Assembly: GCA_907164885.2 (NCBI GenBank)
Contig: OU015490.1
Span: forward strand, 239,677,639-239,741,638
Reading direction: 5' to 3'
Source: Dolomedes plantarius
Lineage: Eukaryota > Arthropoda > Arachnida > Araneae > Dolomedidae
Length of the DNA: 64,000 bases
The translations under genes were made by a program, and so were the position numbers. The notes under the pieces were generated by a model. The model made no database searches. It was not told the DNA's origin and saw only the letters and a list, made by a program, of their open reading frames with translations. Below are positions 62,336 to 64,000 of this stretch, piece by piece (position 1 is the first letter of the stretch; each line of letters starts with the position of its first letter).

Positions 62336-64000
62336 TACGTTTTTTGCATGGTCCGCTATATGCGGGAATGTCTAGAGCAAGGAATCAATCAGAATTATAC
62401 ATTGTCGCAGATGATAAAAAAGAAACAAAAAATACTGTGTACTGGCAAGTATTAAAATAACAACTAATTTGTTAATAAATGAATTTTGTATTACTAAAAA
62501 ATGTAATTAATTTGTTTAAGGGTTTTTATAACATTTGGAACATCATAACATGAGGCTAATCATTGAAAAAAATAATAACAGAAACTGAATTCCGAGTGAA
62601 TCCGGGTAATAAATCTAGTCACCTATAAAGTTTAATATAGGAAATTTTAGTATATACCTATACATGTATTTTTTGTTTTTTGAGTGTGTCATCTCCCCCA
62701 TTTAAAACCTGTCATATTATTTCTCTGGATATTTAGCGTAGTTAATACCTCGGGTATTTCGTAATCCATTGTGCTAATGAAAAATGTCCTTATTTTTTAT
62801 GATCGATGCCCCAAAATTTATTGATGGTGAATTGGTCTCTTTACCAACAGCTAAATGTCCTTAAACAATAGAACACGTAGTGATGTCCCGTTGCATAAGT
62901 AATAAAGGGATTGAAACTTGACCTTTGAGGTTGTGAAAGGATGTTTTTGTTCCTTTCCTCGGTATATCCTATGAATACATGAATACTGCGTTTTGTCCTT
63001 TGAAAACTTTATTCCTGTCTTGCGAATCTTTTGTAAGGTGAATAATTATGGTTGAATCTTTCGCTTCTTTCCGAAAGATATAAAGAGTACGACCCTGTTT
63101 CAGAACTCAAATAATGCGTGCCTGGACTTTTCATCTTTATTTATTATCTAAAAATCTAGCGCAGATAATAAAGCCGATTTGTAGATTACTCTAGTTAATT
63201 TCTTGCCCGAAAATTTTACTTAATAAATAATGAACATGTCTAACACACTTTAATTACCCTACTAAGTCTCTATTTCTCTCAATCAGCTCTCGTTTATAAT
63301 GAATTTCGCGATGAAATGTATTAACATTGCTTCTTAATTCATACGTCCATATAAATTTTTCTTTCGCATTCTGTCTAGTGTGTCATTTAAATGCAAACAT
63401 AATTAACGCTCAAGAAAGGATCTTTGAAGCAATTAAGTGGAAACAACTACTGTGTAAATTTACGAAAGTTGAGAGTTTAATTACCAGTAGTTTATTTTTA
63501 TGTTTTGATCGTAATTTTACAGAACGCATTATATTTTAGGTAATATTGAAATGAATAAATTTGCTGTTTCTCGGAAATTTAGAAATCTAATTATTCAAAT
63601 CCTTAACATATCAGCATCTAATTTAGCTTGTAATATGTCGTGTCGAGCGTATTAATGGACTGCTACACATTTACATTAGAAAAAGTATAAGAACGATGCT
63701 ACATGATTGAGCATAGCTAATGCACTGCCTGCTAGGTCGTTTGTATGTGAAAAATGTCGTAAATGTATTCCGAAATAATGCATCCCCTTTTTATCCTCTA
63801 TGCAAGGTCCTTAGTATGCAATGTCCGCAGAACACAAAACATCTATTTTACTGATTTAGGATTTATTAAATCTGGGAAGGGCTCCTTCCGTGAGGAATTT
63901 TGAAATCCTACAAATTACATCACGAGAATCCAAAAAGTCTAAGATGGTGAAACCTTGTAAAGTTTAAAATGCAATAGGACCATAGAAAAATGTGAGTCAA
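62336..64000. other. Unique AT-rich DNA to the end of the window
   Basis: No transposon termini, tandem arrays or credible coding frames were recognised. A 70-codon frame at 63327-63539 (+) looks like chance. Confidence 0.4.

Overview
This is an AT-rich animal nuclear sequence, almost certainly arthropod. That inference rests on the repeat content: a non-autonomous Helitron family, hAT, pogo/Tigger, mariner and TTAA-flanked DNA transposons, tRNA-derived SINEs, and very long TA microsatellites. I cannot name the species. I see no intact host protein-coding gene, no functional tRNA or rRNA gene, no CRISPR array and no operon-like layout. The window reads as intergenic or intronic DNA built from layered mobile elements and tandem repeats. 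Coding sequence survives only as transposase remnants and one possible captured gene fragment.

Layout. 0-5 kb: unique AT-rich DNA, a TTAA-flanked inverted-repeat element (2189-2928), a ~210 bp tandem repeat (3033-4075) and a minus-strand SINE (4815-5099). 5-14 kb: two Helitrons, a compound inverted repeat around a TA/TG microsatellite (7.9-8.55 kb), a MITE (9645-9883), a complete but internally deleted pogo/Tigger transposon (9970-11418) carrying a broken transposase gene, and a foldback element (12.6-13.3 kb). 14-25 kb: more pogo-type elements and fragments among large TA arrays, and an 875 bp hAT with a perfect 8 bp target duplication and a stand-alone BED zinc finger (21755-22629). 24-27 kb: SINE-seeded microsatellites and exact segmental duplications. 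27.5-36.4 kb: the Helitron hotspot. It holds one copy with an extra 345 bp segment, three copies joined head-to-tail inside a hAT element (30973-33405), and two more joined head-to-tail (34648-36412). 38-46 kb: a large TA array flanked by an exact 136 bp repeat, a 488 bp hAT, a ~168 bp satellite split by a mariner remnant, and a reverse-strand Helitron. 46-64 kb: SINEs of three families, an array of ~53 bp-arm hairpins (50.2-50.6 kb), a second TTAA element, a 7-copy 128 bp satellite (55.2-56.1 kb) and a small Harbinger-type MITE.

Nothing here forms a pathway. The relationships that matter are nesting and seeding: Helitrons inside a hAT, a mariner inside a satellite, and TA microsatellites growing from Helitron interiors and from a SINE tail. 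The most notable signals are the zero-spacer Helitron tandem arrays, the Helitron carrying a gene-like open segment, the pogo remnant that keeps a PCNA-binding motif at its C-terminus, and the tandem hairpin array near 50 kb.
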